DNA from: Cyclobacteriaceae bacterium
GTDB taxonomy: Bacteria > Bacteroidota > Bacteroidia > Cytophagales > Cyclobacteriaceae
Direction: 5' to 3'
Length of the DNA stretch: 64,000 bases
Assembly (NCBI GenBank): GCA_024644875.1
Contig: JAHEGY010000001.1
Span: forward strand, 62,001-126,000
Below, in pieces: positions 55,781-64,000 of this stretch; positions within the stretch are counted from its first letter, which is position 1, and each line of letters starts with the position of its first letter. The position numbers and the translations under genes were made by a program. Under the pieces are notes generated by a model, which was not told where the DNA came from, ran no database searches, and saw only the letters and a list, made by a program, of their open reading frames with translations.

Positions 55781-58084
55781 TCAGTTGGCATTCAAGCCCT
55801 GCTTAATGTGATTGTCCAGTTCAATAATATTTGGTTCATCGGGAAAGCTGGATTTCAATAGTGGCATATAGGCACCGGCTTTTGCAAATGCCCCTTGCTG
55901 TACATATAGAATCACAAGGGCATAGGTAATGTCAATATTCCGTTCATCTATTGCCAGCCCTTTTATAAAAATGTTTTCTGCCTGTTCAATATCTCCTGAC
56001 TGCTGATAAGCCAGACCCAGGTTATAGTATGCCCTCAGGTTATTCGGGTTGATATTTATAGTCCGCTGGAGGTATTCGATCGCTGATTCAATATTGCCGG
56101 TCTCAGCATACAATAATCCCAGAGAATAATAAGCAGGATCATATTGTGGTTCCATCTTTATCACCAGCTTAAACAAATCGATCGCTTCCTGGGTTTTACC
56201 CTGATTATGATACAGATGGGCCAGGTTAATTCGGCCGACATTGAACAGGGTATCAAACCTGATGGCTTTTTTCAAAGCGGTCTCTGCAGCCTCTGGCCTT
56301 CCCTGGCGTTCATTATACCTGGCGATCATAGCCTGGCCACCCGTAAAATCAGCACGCATATCAAGCATAGCCTTATATTCCGGCAAGACTTTTAAATAAT
56401 CTTTCCGGTATTCCTCGCTGAACTGGCTCATGGGAATATCTGTTAAAGCATCCAGAGCCATGGTCCTGACCGATCGATAAGGGTCTCTGAGCAGGGGTGC
56501 AAGATACTGGTAGCGTATTTCTGTAGGAAATGATTGCATTACTTCGGCTACGACATACCTTACTTGCGGAGCGGGATCACCTGCAGCATTAAAGATGGTT
56601 CGGTTGGACAGTTCGGTATCAATAAATCCAAGATACCATACGGCTGTTGCCCTGGCAATCGCCGGTTGCGTTTTGTCGTTGATCAATCTGACCAGATCCG
56701 GGACCGCTTCCTCCGTCCGTGTGCTTCCCAGGCATAAGACATCCGCATAGTTTTTTACCCTTTCCGGACCGTACCATTCCACCACCCAGTCACTGGCCCA
56801 TTGATCCGTGCTGTCAGTATGGCAACTAATACATGCGTTCGGGACACCATATTCAACAGACAGGTCAGGCCTGGGAACCCTGAAACTGTGATCCCTGCGA
56901 TAATCGTTTACCATATAATACCGGCCATCCATATGACAGTTAATACACAGAGCAGCATCCGTGTTCATTTCATGAAAATGGTGTTCGTATATATCATATT
57001 TTTCAGCCTCGTGACATTGAAGGCATAACTTATTCCCTTCATATTTTAATTTGGTCGTATGTGGATTATGACAATTGGTACATTTTACATCCTGGTGATA
57101 CATTTTTGTCTGTATAAAGGAACTGTAAACATAATCCTCCTCCAGGATCTGACCGTCCGGGAAATAAAGGTGATCCGCGAGGATCTCACCCATGTAATGA
57201 TCTTCAAACAATCCATCGTGATTGTAAGCTTCCGTAAACTGAACCCTTCTCGAATGACACCGGGCACATTGGTCCACCTGCTGCTCCGATGAATCTCTTC
57301 GGGTCAAAAACAAATGTTGATATGCATCATATGCATCCGATTCATCATACAGGTCTGAATTTATAAAATCGTTATGCGCTTTGGATGGCCCATGACATGC
57401 CTCGCAGCTAACATTGATTATGGTAAACAAAGTATTGAAAGAATCAGATTCATTGATATAATTCTTTCGGAGATTGGTGGAATGACAATCTGCACATGCT
57501 GTATTCCAATTCATACCGCCGCCTGTCCAGTGTATCCACTCCTTGTTTGAGATCACAAAATCAGGATACAGGTCAAACCACATACTCGAGTCAGTATCCC
57601 AGGCTATTCTCAGGCACTGATACCTTCCCCGTGGAAATTCAACAATATACTGCTGCAATGGCTCCGTTCCGAAGGTATAGAGTATCTCATAATCATGATA
57701 TTCTCCATCATCGCCTTCGGTATTTACCATGAATTTTTTCCCCTGTTTAAAAAATCTGGTATAAACACCATTTTTGAAAAAAGTAACATTATTGAAATCC
57801 CCTTTAATACTGCTGTCAGTGGCAACCATCATAGATTCATCGTGATGGGATCCCAGCCATTCATAATACTCTTTCTCATGGCATTCAATACAGGATTCAG
57901 TTCCAGCATACTGGTTGTCCAGCAAAGCCTTTGCTACTTCAGGTTGAAACGGATCTTCCTCAACTGCCTCAACAGTCTCTGTTCGTTTTTCACAGTGCTG
58001 GAAAAACAAAAATGACTGGATGGAGATCAATAATAGTATGATCAATGTATACGATCTCTTGTTCAACCCAAAAAAATAGCCCAT
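55781..58084 (-). CDS. Octahaem c-type cytochrome fused to HEAT-like and TPR repeats
   Basis: This 767-residue exported protein has a hydrophobic N-terminal signal or anchor (LIILLLISIQSFLFF). It has eight CxxCH haem sites: CIECH (near 65), CADCH, CEACH, CARCH, CTNCH, CLQCH, CINCH and CISCH (near 405). The middle (about 430-560) has HEAT-like helices (VPDLVRLINDKTQPAIARATAVWYLG). At least four TPRs follow (about 600-750; PAYYSLGLLYAETGNIESAI, RAYYNLGLAYQQSGDIEQAE). It should sit in the periplasm or outer membrane and move electrons; the partner or substrate is unknown. Similar cytochrome-TPR fusions occur in environmental Bacteroidota and Planctomycetota. No reductase gene is adjacent. Confidence 0.9.
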   Translation of the reverse strand: MGYFFGLNKRSYTLIILLLISIQSFLFFQHCEKRTETVEAVEEDPFQPEVAKALLDNQYAGTESCIECHEKEYYEWLGSHHDESMMVATDSSIKGDFNNVTFFKNGVYTRFFKQGKKFMVNTEGDDGEYHDYEILYTFGTEPLQQYIVEFPRGRYQCLRIAWDTDSSMWFDLYPDFVISNKEWIHWTGGGMNWNTACADCHSTNLRKNYINESDSFNTLFTIINVSCEACHGPSKAHNDFINSDLYDESDAYDAYQHLFLTRRDSSEQQVDQCARCHSRRVQFTEAYNHDGLFEDHYMGEILADHLYFPDGQILEEDYVYSSFIQTKMYHQDVKCTNCHNPHTTKLKYEGNKLCLQCHEAEKYDIYEHHFHEMNTDAALCINCHMDGRYYMVNDYRRDHSFRVPRPDLSVEYGVPNACISCHTDSTDQWASDWVVEWYGPERVKNYADVLCLGSTRTEEAVPDLVRLINDKTQPAIARATAVWYLGFIDTELSNRTIFNAAGDPAPQVRYVVAEVMQSFPTEIRYQYLAPLLRDPYRSVRTMALDALTDIPMSQFSEEYRKDYLKVLPEYKAMLDMRADFTGGQAMIARYNERQGRPEAAETALKKAIRFDTLFNVGRINLAHLYHNQGKTQEAIDLFKLVIKMEPQYDPAYYSLGLLYAETGNIESAIEYLQRTININPNNLRAYYNLGLAYQQSGDIEQAENIFIKGLAIDERNIDITYALVILYVQQGAFAKAGAYMPLLKSSFPDEPNIIELDNHIKQGLNAN

Positions 58085-58148
58085 CAGTACAAATTGATAA
58101 AAAATTAATGAATAAGCAAGGTAATTATAATGTCAGGGAATAAAAAGG

Positions 58149-59042
58149 TTACACAATACGGCCCGGATATATTCCTTTATCTACCAGGTCAGCAATTCCA
58201 CCAGTGACAATAGGCTTGTCCTCCCTGTAAGTAACACCGAGCCATTGCTCATCCGTACTTAACACTTTTACTTTCGACTTTCCGGCTTTTAACATAATAT
58301 CCACAAAAGTGGGTATATAAAATTCCGCTTTTGGATTACTATGATTTTCATGAATAAATTTCTTAAAAGCTTCATCCAGGTCATCAAAAATATTTGGCAT
58401 AAAACCCCAGAAATTCATGGAGACCAGATCATCCGGTCTGAGAGGAAAGAGCTGGTCCCCCTCCTCGTAGAAGATCCCTCCTTCTTTTCTGGCTATTTTA
58501 GTAAGTTCCTTAACATCCACCAGGTAATTGTCTGCATCCACATGACAAAGGCCCCTGGAAACTGTTCCATGGTCTGATAAGGTATTATTCAGTTTGTATC
58601 CCAGGAGGAACAACTGATCCGCATCCTGATTTCCGGTCAAGGCTTCTGCCACAGAGAAAAATGCACTTCTACCATAAAAATCATCCGCATTAATAATAGC
58701 AAAGGGTTTGTTAACTACATCCTTTACGGATAGCATGGCATGGCCGGTACCCCATGGTTTGGATCTGTTTATATTAAAATTGTTTTCATATTTCTTGAAC
58801 TCATCCTGATACACATACTCGAACTTGATCTTTCCTTTGAAGCGTTCTTTATAGTGATTATTAAAAGCCTCCTGAAGTTCCTTACGTATAATAAATACTA
58901 CCTTGGTATATCCGGCATCAATCGCATCGTAAATGGAGTAATCCATGATGGTTTCTCCGGAAGGCCCAATCCCGTCGAGCTGCTTGACACCTCCATATCT
59001 GCTGCCGATTCCTGCAGCCATAATTACTAAAGTTAAATCCAT
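58149..59042 (-). CDS. Sugar-1-phosphate nucleotidyltransferase-like protein
   Basis: The ATG at 59042 (MDLTLVIMAAGIGSRYGG) is chosen. An upstream Met at 59078 would add a short hydrophobic piece and place the symporter terminator inside the gene. The 297-residue protein has the NTP-transferase signature AAGIGSRYGGVKQLDGIGPSGETIMDYS in its first 35 residues. It also has the metal-binding INADDFYGR (about 120), PWGTGHAMLS and a late YIPTFVDIMLKAGKSKVKVLSTDEQWLGVTYREDKP region. It probably activates a sugar phosphate with a nucleotide for cell-envelope or storage synthesis. The sugar cannot be read. It follows the symporter gene but is separated from it by a terminator. Confidence 0.85.
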   Translation of the reverse strand: MDLTLVIMAAGIGSRYGGVKQLDGIGPSGETIMDYSIYDAIDAGYTKVVFIIRKELQEAFNNHYKERFKGKIKFEYVYQDEFKKYENNFNINRSKPWGTGHAMLSVKDVVNKPFAIINADDFYGRSAFFSVAEALTGNQDADQLFLLGYKLNNTLSDHGTVSRGLCHVDADNYLVDVKELTKIARKEGGIFYEEGDQLFPLRPDDLVSMNFWGFMPNIFDDLDEAFKKFIHENHSNPKAEFYIPTFVDIMLKAGKSKVKVLSTDEQWLGVTYREDKPIVTGGIADLVDKGIYPGRIV

Positions 59043-59067
59043 AGATAAATAAGTTTTTAGCGAAAAT

Positions 59068-59098
59068 AAAAAAACCACCCCTCAAATCTGAGAGGTGG
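59068..59098 (-). terminator. Terminator of the SSS symporter gene
   Basis: CCACCCCTC (59075-59083) pairs with GAGAGGTGG (59090-59098) around a six-base loop, with one G-T pair on the minus strand, followed there by a seven-T run. It lies 22 bp after the symporter stop. Confidence 0.8.
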
Positions 59099-59120
59099 CC
59101 TGAATTTATTTTAATTATAA

Positions 59121-60986
59121 TTAATTAGCTCTAAGCTTATGCAGTGATTTAAACAGAAAATAAGTGCCGGCAATGGCGACAAGAGATAAGATAACTGCCA
59201 TCATTTCGTTCCCATACAATAAATTACCAATGGCAAACAGGCTTGAATAGATCACGATACAGCCTATAAATACCATCAGAATCTGGACTGGCATCTCCCA
59301 GGGTTGACCATGAACTTTTTCATCGATCATATCACCATCAGCGCGTGCTTCTTCCACGACTTTTTTCCAGCCAGGGCCACCAGGGAGTGTTAATCTGTAA
59401 AAATCTCTCAAGGTTTGTGCCTTCTCCGGCTTGGTGAGATAGGTGGTCAATATCCAGGCAATGGTTGTAGCAACAATGGCTATAATCAACTTAATAGGAA
59501 ATACTGTTCCGGATAATGCCTTTTCTCCCAAGGTTGCATAATCGGCAGGCAGAGGATAAATACTGCTGAAGGTATCAGCCAGCCAGAGGTCATTAATCCA
59601 GAATACCAGGATCACCGCATTTACCGTAGCTACCACCATGGCCACCAGTTCTGTCCATGCATTGATTCGCCACCAGAACCATCTCAACAGATATATCAAA
59701 CCTGATCCGGCTCCGGATAATAGCAGGATATTGAAGGCCTGGGTTGCATCCTCCAGGAAGAACAAGGAGAGCAGGCCAGCAAGTATCATAAGGAGCACGG
59801 TAGAGATCCTACCCACCATCACCATATTTTTCTCAGTTCCCTCGGGGTTTACAAATCTTTTATAGAAATCATTCACCAGGTATGAAGATCCCCAGTTCAG
59901 GTGTGTTCCGATCGTTGACATATAGGCCGCAATGATTGAAGCTACGACCAGTCCAAGCCATCCCGGGCTTAGTTTTGACAGCATCACAGGATATGCAACA
60001 TCATCTTTCAGATATTCATTTGTAATGGCCGGGAATTCAGCTTTTATGGTAGCAAGGTCCGGATAGAGAACAATTGAAGCCAGAGCTACAATGATCCATG
60101 GCCAGGGCCTTAGGGCATAATGAGCAAAATTGAATAATAAAGTGGCTCCGATAGCATTTTTCTCATTTTTTGCAGCAAGCATCCTCTGCGCTATATATCC
60201 TCCGCCTCCTGGCTCAGCTCCCGGATACCAAACCGCCCACCATTGGACAGCTACAGGTATAATGAGTAAGGGTACATAGACCGATGCATCGGTAAAATCA
60301 GGAACAAATGATATCTTTTCTTGTAGTGCCGGGTGGGTTAACAGATTACCAAGACTCCCAATTTCTGGCTGTTGTATGGCTACCACTGCAGCCAGCACCG
60401 CGCCAAACATAGCTATTGAGTACTGAAAAAAGTCAGCCCATATAACCCCTTTTAGCCCACCGAGGGAGGAGTAAATTACAACAACGATAGATGCGCCTAC
60501 CACCGTTTGCCAGGGCTGGAGATTCAGCATAACAGCTCCAATCTTAATAGCGGCCAGAGTTACGGTTCCCATTATAAGAATATTGAAGAATAATCCAAGA
60601 TAAACTGATCTAAACCCCCTGAGAAAAGCTGCCGCCTTTCCACTATATCTTTTCTCATAAAATTCCAGGTCTGTCATTACATTCGATCTTCGCCATAGCT
60701 TGGCATATATGAATACAGTAACCATACCAGTTATTAAAAAGGCCCACCAGGCCCAGTTTTTGGCTACTCCATTTTCACGGACCATCCCCGTAACGAGGTT
60801 GGGTGTATCAGCAGAAAATGTGCAGGCTACCATCGATATACCCAATAACCACCATGGCATTCCGCGGCCACCTAAAAAGAACTCCGATGTATCTTTCCCT
60901 GCAGTTCTCGAGGCTATCCATCCTATGGATAGAACTATTATAAAAAATATAAAGACAATAGACCAATCTAAAGTATTAAGTGCCAT
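59121..60986 (-). CDS. Sodium:solute symporter (SSS family)
   Basis: This 621-residue protein has about fourteen membrane helices. It starts with WSIVFIFFIIVLSIGWIASRTAGKDTSEFFLGGRGMPWWLLGISMVACTFSADTPN (in the SSS N-terminal order) and carries the family region VVVIYSSLGGLKGVIWADFFQ near 190-215. It couples inward Na+ flow to uptake of a sugar, amino acid or organic acid. The subgroup is often near sulfatase and polysaccharide genes, and a sulfatase gene is divergent from it here. It is monocistronic with its own terminator. Substrate unknown. Confidence 0.93.
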   Translation of the reverse strand: MALNTLDWSIVFIFFIIVLSIGWIASRTAGKDTSEFFLGGRGMPWWLLGISMVACTFSADTPNLVTGMVRENGVAKNWAWWAFLITGMVTVFIYAKLWRRSNVMTDLEFYEKRYSGKAAAFLRGFRSVYLGLFFNILIMGTVTLAAIKIGAVMLNLQPWQTVVGASIVVVIYSSLGGLKGVIWADFFQYSIAMFGAVLAAVVAIQQPEIGSLGNLLTHPALQEKISFVPDFTDASVYVPLLIIPVAVQWWAVWYPGAEPGGGGYIAQRMLAAKNEKNAIGATLLFNFAHYALRPWPWIIVALASIVLYPDLATIKAEFPAITNEYLKDDVAYPVMLSKLSPGWLGLVVASIIAAYMSTIGTHLNWGSSYLVNDFYKRFVNPEGTEKNMVMVGRISTVLLMILAGLLSLFFLEDATQAFNILLLSGAGSGLIYLLRWFWWRINAWTELVAMVVATVNAVILVFWINDLWLADTFSSIYPLPADYATLGEKALSGTVFPIKLIIAIVATTIAWILTTYLTKPEKAQTLRDFYRLTLPGGPGWKKVVEEARADGDMIDEKVHGQPWEMPVQILMVFIGCIVIYSSLFAIGNLLYGNEMMAVILSLVAIAGTYFLFKSLHKLRAN

Positions 60987-61290
60987 CGTATTATGTTGTT
61001 AAATTAAAAATTTCGAAAAGATAGTATAAAATTTTTAAACTTCATTAATAAAGAGAAACTGAAATGTCTAAATTTTATGTTATTTTATTTTATCTAGATT
61101 AAAAAAACCAGATGGCTGAAAAACCTATACATAAAAAAATAGAATGGCTGGAAGAAGGAGAATCCTCGAACGAATGGAGTTAAGTTTAGCAGCTTAAGTG
61201 ATTTTCCTATTATTGTATAATTTAACCGTCTGGCAATAGGAACTTCTGAAATCAATCAGTAAATTTCATCATTCATGAACCTGATTATTT
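60987..61290. other. 304-bp divergent intergenic region between symporter and sulfatase
   Basis: This is AT-rich with no TAnnTTTG on either strand. It contains a complete 23-codon frame at 61112-61183 (see that entry). Nothing else was recognised. Confidence 0.5.
61112..61183 (+). CDS. Possible 23-residue micro-ORF
   Basis: ATG GCT GAA to TAA encodes a charged peptide (MAEKPIHKKIEWLEE then GESSNEWS). It lies alone in the symporter-sulfatase gap with no visible ribosome site or promoter. It may be a real microprotein, a remnant of a longer gene or chance. Confidence 0.2.
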   Translation: MAEKPIHKKIEWLEEGESSNEWS

Positions 61291-62733
61291 ATGGTAATGG
61301 TACGCTTTTTCCCTTATATCCTGATATTTTTTTCAGTAGTCTTTACTACCTGTAATCAAAAACCGGACAAGACAGCCCCCAACATCCTGTTTATAGCCGT
61401 CGATGACCTAAGGCCTGAGTTGAATTGTTATGGAGCCGGTCACATCATATCACCTAATATTGATGAAGTCGCCGGAGATGGCATAATCTTCAGGCAGGCC
61501 TATTGCCAGGTACCTGTATGTGGAGCCTCCAGGGCTAGCTTACTGACCGGAATAAGGCCGAATATATCGAGGTTTATCGATTATGATACCTGGGCAGATA
61601 TAGATGCACCCGGGATACTCAGCCTTCCTGCTCACTTCAGAGCCAATGGATATCATACCATATCAAATGGAAAGATATTCCATCATAAGACGGATAAAAT
61701 AGACAGCTGGAGTGTTCCACCTTGGGTACCAGCGGATGACCTGGCAGACAAAAAGTTTTGGAGGGATTACCAGAAGAAAGAGAATATTGAAATAATGGAG
61801 ATGAACGATGGTTCAGGCCCACCCTATGAAAATGCCGATGTGGATGATAATGCATATTATGATGGCAAAGTTGCTGTTCACAGCATCCAGGATCTAAGAA
61901 AGCTCAAGGATATGGGTAAGCCGTTTTTCCTTGCCATTGGATTTTACAAACCACACCTCCCATTCAATGCTCCTAAAAAATACTGGGAGCTATATGATTC
62001 TGAAAAGATTAACCTTCCCGGCAATCCCTATACCCCGGAAAATGCACCAAGAGCTTCAATGCATAATTTTGGAGAATTAAGGGCCTATCATGATATTCCT
62101 CCTCAGGGTCCCATTCCTGATTCTATGGCCCTTAAACTAATACACGGGTATAATGCCTGTGTAAGTTATACAGATGCCCAGATTGGGAAGGTCTTAAAGG
62201 AATTGAAAGTGCTTGATCTGGACAAGAATACCATTGTGATTATCTGGGGGGATCATGGGTGGAATCTTGGAGAGCATGGATTGTGGTGCAAACACTGCCA
62301 TTATCAGACCTCCCTGAGAGCACCCCTAATCCTTAAAGTCCCATGGAAAACAGGTGGAATAAAAACTGATGCACTGGTAGAATTCATAGATATTTATCCT
62401 ACCCTCTGTGACCTGGCCGGAATAAGTATTCCTAACCATGTTCAGGGTGAAAGTCTAACGAAGTATTATGATAATCCCATGCTTAAGGGAAAACCCCATG
62501 TATTCAGTCGGTTTTTTATGGGGGAGTCAGTCAAGAATCAGGATTTTCGTTACACAGAATGGCTTGACAGTGCTGGAACCCGTTATGCTGAAATGTTATA
62601 TGATCATAATACCGATCCTGATGAAAATTTCAATATATCAGGAGAGAACCCTAACGTAATACTTAATGCTTTAAGAAAAGTAAATCTGGAGAACAGAATC
62701 GAATCTGAAAAATCAATAGAGATAAATAAATAA
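61291..62733 (+). CDS. Sulfatase lipoprotein, FGly type (iduronate-2-sulfatase-like)
   Basis: This 480-residue protein has a lipobox (VFTTC, Cys21), ILFIAVDDLRPELNCYG and the formylglycine site VPVCGASRASLLTG (CxAxR form, Cys77). It also has NGYHTISNGKIFHHK, FFLAIGFYKPHLPFNAP, VIIWGDHGWNLGEHGLWCKH and LYDHNTDPDENFN. The long spacing and the PHLPFNAP and GDHGW blocks match the iduronate-2-sulfatase/choline-sulfatase-like group rather than the arylsulfatase group of the first sulfatase in this window. It desulfates a carbohydrate at the cell envelope after Cys maturation. Confidence 0.93.
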   Translation: MVMVRFFPYILIFFSVVFTTCNQKPDKTAPNILFIAVDDLRPELNCYGAGHIISPNIDEVAGDGIIFRQAYCQVPVCGASRASLLTGIRPNISRFIDYDTWADIDAPGILSLPAHFRANGYHTISNGKIFHHKTDKIDSWSVPPWVPADDLADKKFWRDYQKKENIEIMEMNDGSGPPYENADVDDNAYYDGKVAVHSIQDLRKLKDMGKPFFLAIGFYKPHLPFNAPKKYWELYDSEKINLPGNPYTPENAPRASMHNFGELRAYHDIPPQGPIPDSMALKLIHGYNACVSYTDAQIGKVLKELKVLDLDKNTIVIIWGDHGWNLGEHGLWCKHCHYQTSLRAPLILKVPWKTGGIKTDALVEFIDIYPTLCDLAGISIPNHVQGESLTKYYDNPMLKGKPHVFSRFFMGESVKNQDFRYTEWLDSAGTRYAEMLYDHNTDPDENFNISGENPNVILNALRKVNLENRIESEKSIEINK

Positions 62734-62794
62734 ACAGGCACAGCCTGATAATTCAGTGGTTGTATGTGATTGGGAGGTTCCCGGATACCCCGCT

Positions 62795-63505
62795 CTATTT
62801 GAAGATCACTTCTTTGATCTCAGGGTTTATGGCTTTGATCAGTCTTTCCAACTCTCTCTGATCATATCCGGAAAAAGTATTATATGTTTTGTCAAAGGCA
62901 ATATCTGCATCGAATTCCTGCAAGCAATATCGTTTACAACCCACTATCGTATTGCATATATCGAGGATATCATGGAAGGAATGCTTTTGCTTGATCAGGG
63001 TTGTGCGGACCTCATATTCAACATTTGAACGCGTCAATATCCTTATAGACTTATTGATCTTACCCAATTGAGATGTGCTAATACTTACACCCGCAATATC
63101 CTTGTACTTATCGGTTTCCAGGGGAGCCTTGATATCCATGGCAACATAATCTACCAATCCCTCTCCGACTATCTGGGATAAAATTTTAGGATTCGTCCCA
63201 TTGGTTTCAAGTCTTACCTGCAGACCGAAGGATTTAATTTTTTTGATCACCTCCGGAAGGTCCTTATGCATGGTTGGTTCACCACCAGAGATCACAACGG
63301 CACCGTATTTCTTCTTATTTACCTCAAGGAATGATAGTATATCATCAATTTTTGTATCGGATACTTCCTCGTTATCAAAAATTCTGGCTGATGGGGAATT
63401 ATAACAGTAATGACATTTAAAGTTACACCCCTGGGTCAGGATAACATATGCCAATGCCCCTGGATGATGATTTTTACTTTCCTCTATGATTCCCGCAACC
63501 TTCAT
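62795..63505 (-). CDS. nrdG: Radical SAM activase, NrdG type (anaerobic ribonucleotide reductase activating)
   Basis: This 236-residue protein begins MKVAGIIEESKNHHPGALAYVI and has the cluster motif CNFKCHYC (Cys27, Cys31, Cys34; CX3CX2C). It also has VISGGEPTMHKDL, RLETNGTNPKIL, VDYVAMDIKAPL and a late YCLQEFDAD. Length and motifs fit the NrdG2 subfamily that generates the glycyl radical on class III ribonucleotide reductase, implying anaerobic growth. NrdD is not in the window. It lacks the SPASM domain of sulfatase maturases despite the neighbouring sulfatase gene. Confidence 0.88.
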   Translation of the reverse strand: MKVAGIIEESKNHHPGALAYVILTQGCNFKCHYCYNSPSARIFDNEEVSDTKIDDILSFLEVNKKKYGAVVISGGEPTMHKDLPEVIKKIKSFGLQVRLETNGTNPKILSQIVGEGLVDYVAMDIKAPLETDKYKDIAGVSISTSQLGKINKSIRILTRSNVEYEVRTTLIKQKHSFHDILDICNTIVGCKRYCLQEFDADIAFDKTYNTFSGYDQRELERLIKAINPEIKEVIFK

Positions 63506-63634
63506 ATTAAATAGCTAATGTCCTAGTGAATATACTACATTATATCACGAAATACTACACCCATATTCATTAAAAATGCACCTAATTTCTATAAGATGTA
63601 CAAATCCGCAAAAAATAATTCAATTATCTAGGGT

Positions 63635-64000
63635 TTAATATGCCCATTTGAAATAAACTGAACCCCAGGTAAATCCACCGCCAAAGGCGGCCAGTATTAT
63701 GTTATCTCCTTTTTTAAATTTTTTCTCCCACTCCCATAAGCATAATGGTATGGTAGCGGCAGTTGTATTCCCGTATTTTGAAATATTCACGGTAACTTTA
63801 TCCATTTCTACTTCCATGCGTTTAGCCGTGGCTTCAATAATCCTGAGATTCGCCTGATGAGGTACCAGATAGGCAACATCTTTACCCTGCAGGTTATTCC
63901 TTTCCATGATCTCTGCCGCAACATCAGCCATGCTGGTCACAGCATATTTGAATACTGATCGGCCATCCTGATAAAAAGTATGATACCCTTTATCCAGTGT
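63635..64000 (-). CDS. fabH: 3-oxoacyl-ACP synthase III, C-terminal part (start outside window)
   Basis: The frame is open to the right edge; the visible 121 residues begin [20 protein letters not shown]. They include the catalytic His of VPHQANLRI and the catalytic Asn region [12 protein letters not shown], then [15 protein letters not shown] at the end. FabH condenses acetyl-CoA with malonyl-ACP to start fatty-acid synthesis, and the nucleophilic Cys lies upstream outside the window. A GTG at 63940 is an ordinary internal Val codon. Confidence 0.93.
   Translation of the reverse strand, partial: TLDKGYHTFYQDGRSVFKYAVTSMADVAAEIMERNNLQGKDVAYLVPHQANLRIIEATAKRMEVEMDKVTVNISKYGNTTAATIPLCLWEWEKKFKKGDNIILAAFGGGFTWGSVYFKWAY

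Noticed and set aside
62735-62747. Small CAGGC / GCCTG hairpin between sulfatase and nrdG
   Set aside because: Only five base pairs and no T-run.
62795-63505. Radical SAM gene beside a sulfatase as a sulfatase maturase (anSME)
   Set aside because: Only 236 residues, with NrdG motifs and no C-terminal SPASM cysteine domain.
1-64000. tRNA, rRNA, prophage or insertion sequences
   Set aside because: No transposase or integrase frame, no cloverleaf-like conserved TpsiC stretch and no rRNA sequence was noticed. A tRNAscan-SE and Infernal run would be decisive.

Overview
The window comes from a Bacteroidota chromosome. The evidence is a SusC/SusD pair, carboxypeptidase-regulatory/TonB-plug proteins, a PD40-OmpA protein, lipoproteins with type II lipoboxes, leaders without clear Shine-Dalgarno sites, and recurrent TAnnTTTG -7 promoter elements. 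A class III ribonucleotide reductase activase, ATP-dependent PEP carboxykinase and an eight-haem cytochrome suggest an environmental, possibly marine, facultatively or strictly anaerobic member near Bacteroidales/Marinilabiliales. The order-level placement is inference.

Layout. 1-6.1 kb: start of a lipoprotein running off the left edge, then a minus-strand susC-susD-lipoprotein operon with its own terminator and a 580-bp repeat-bearing control region. 6.7-11.9 kb: minus-strand lepA-folD-queE-PD40/OmpA. 12.2-15.4 kb: exported sortilin/VPS10-like propeller protein. 15.5-19.2 kb: etfB-etfA-acyl-CoA dehydrogenase operon. 19.4-21.3 kb: recQ. 21.4-28.4 kb: an exported surface protein, then alpha-glucan/trehalose genes (glgX and a treS-maltokinase fusion whose kinase half looks inactive). 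28.6-31.0 kb: a small helical protein and an OmpR/HK two-component pair. 31.1-35.6 kb: pgk, an L-threonylcarbamoyladenylate synthase, a 56-residue membrane protein, rmuC and an SRPBCC protein. 35.8-38.8 kb: a MacB/FtsX permease and a small membrane protein. 38.8-43.0 kb: carbohydrate genes (sulfatase, GH172/DUF2961, SDR, KdgF-like cupin), with a degenerate but strictly 28-bp-periodic tandem array between the sulfatase and GH172 genes. 43.2-48.2 kb: a macroglobulin-like protein with a barrel-less TonB plug, an outer-membrane barrel and a DUF4136 lipoprotein. 48.4-54.1 kb: pckA, an orphan polytopic membrane protein, a Tat-exported TIM-barrel protein and a PD40 protein. 54.1-59.0 kb: a LytTR response regulator broken by one missing base, plsC, an octahaem-TPR cytochrome and a nucleotidyltransferase. 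59.1-64 kb: an SSS symporter, a second sulfatase, an NrdG-type radical SAM enzyme and the 3' end of fabH.

Functionally the window mixes housekeeping genes with uptake and breakdown of sulfated or uronate-containing polysaccharides. No CRISPR array, transposase, prophage, rRNA or tRNA was recognised. I found no clear new defence or mobile system. The observations most worth checking are the LytTR frameshift, the degenerate maltokinase domain, the 28-bp array and the repeat-rich susC control region.
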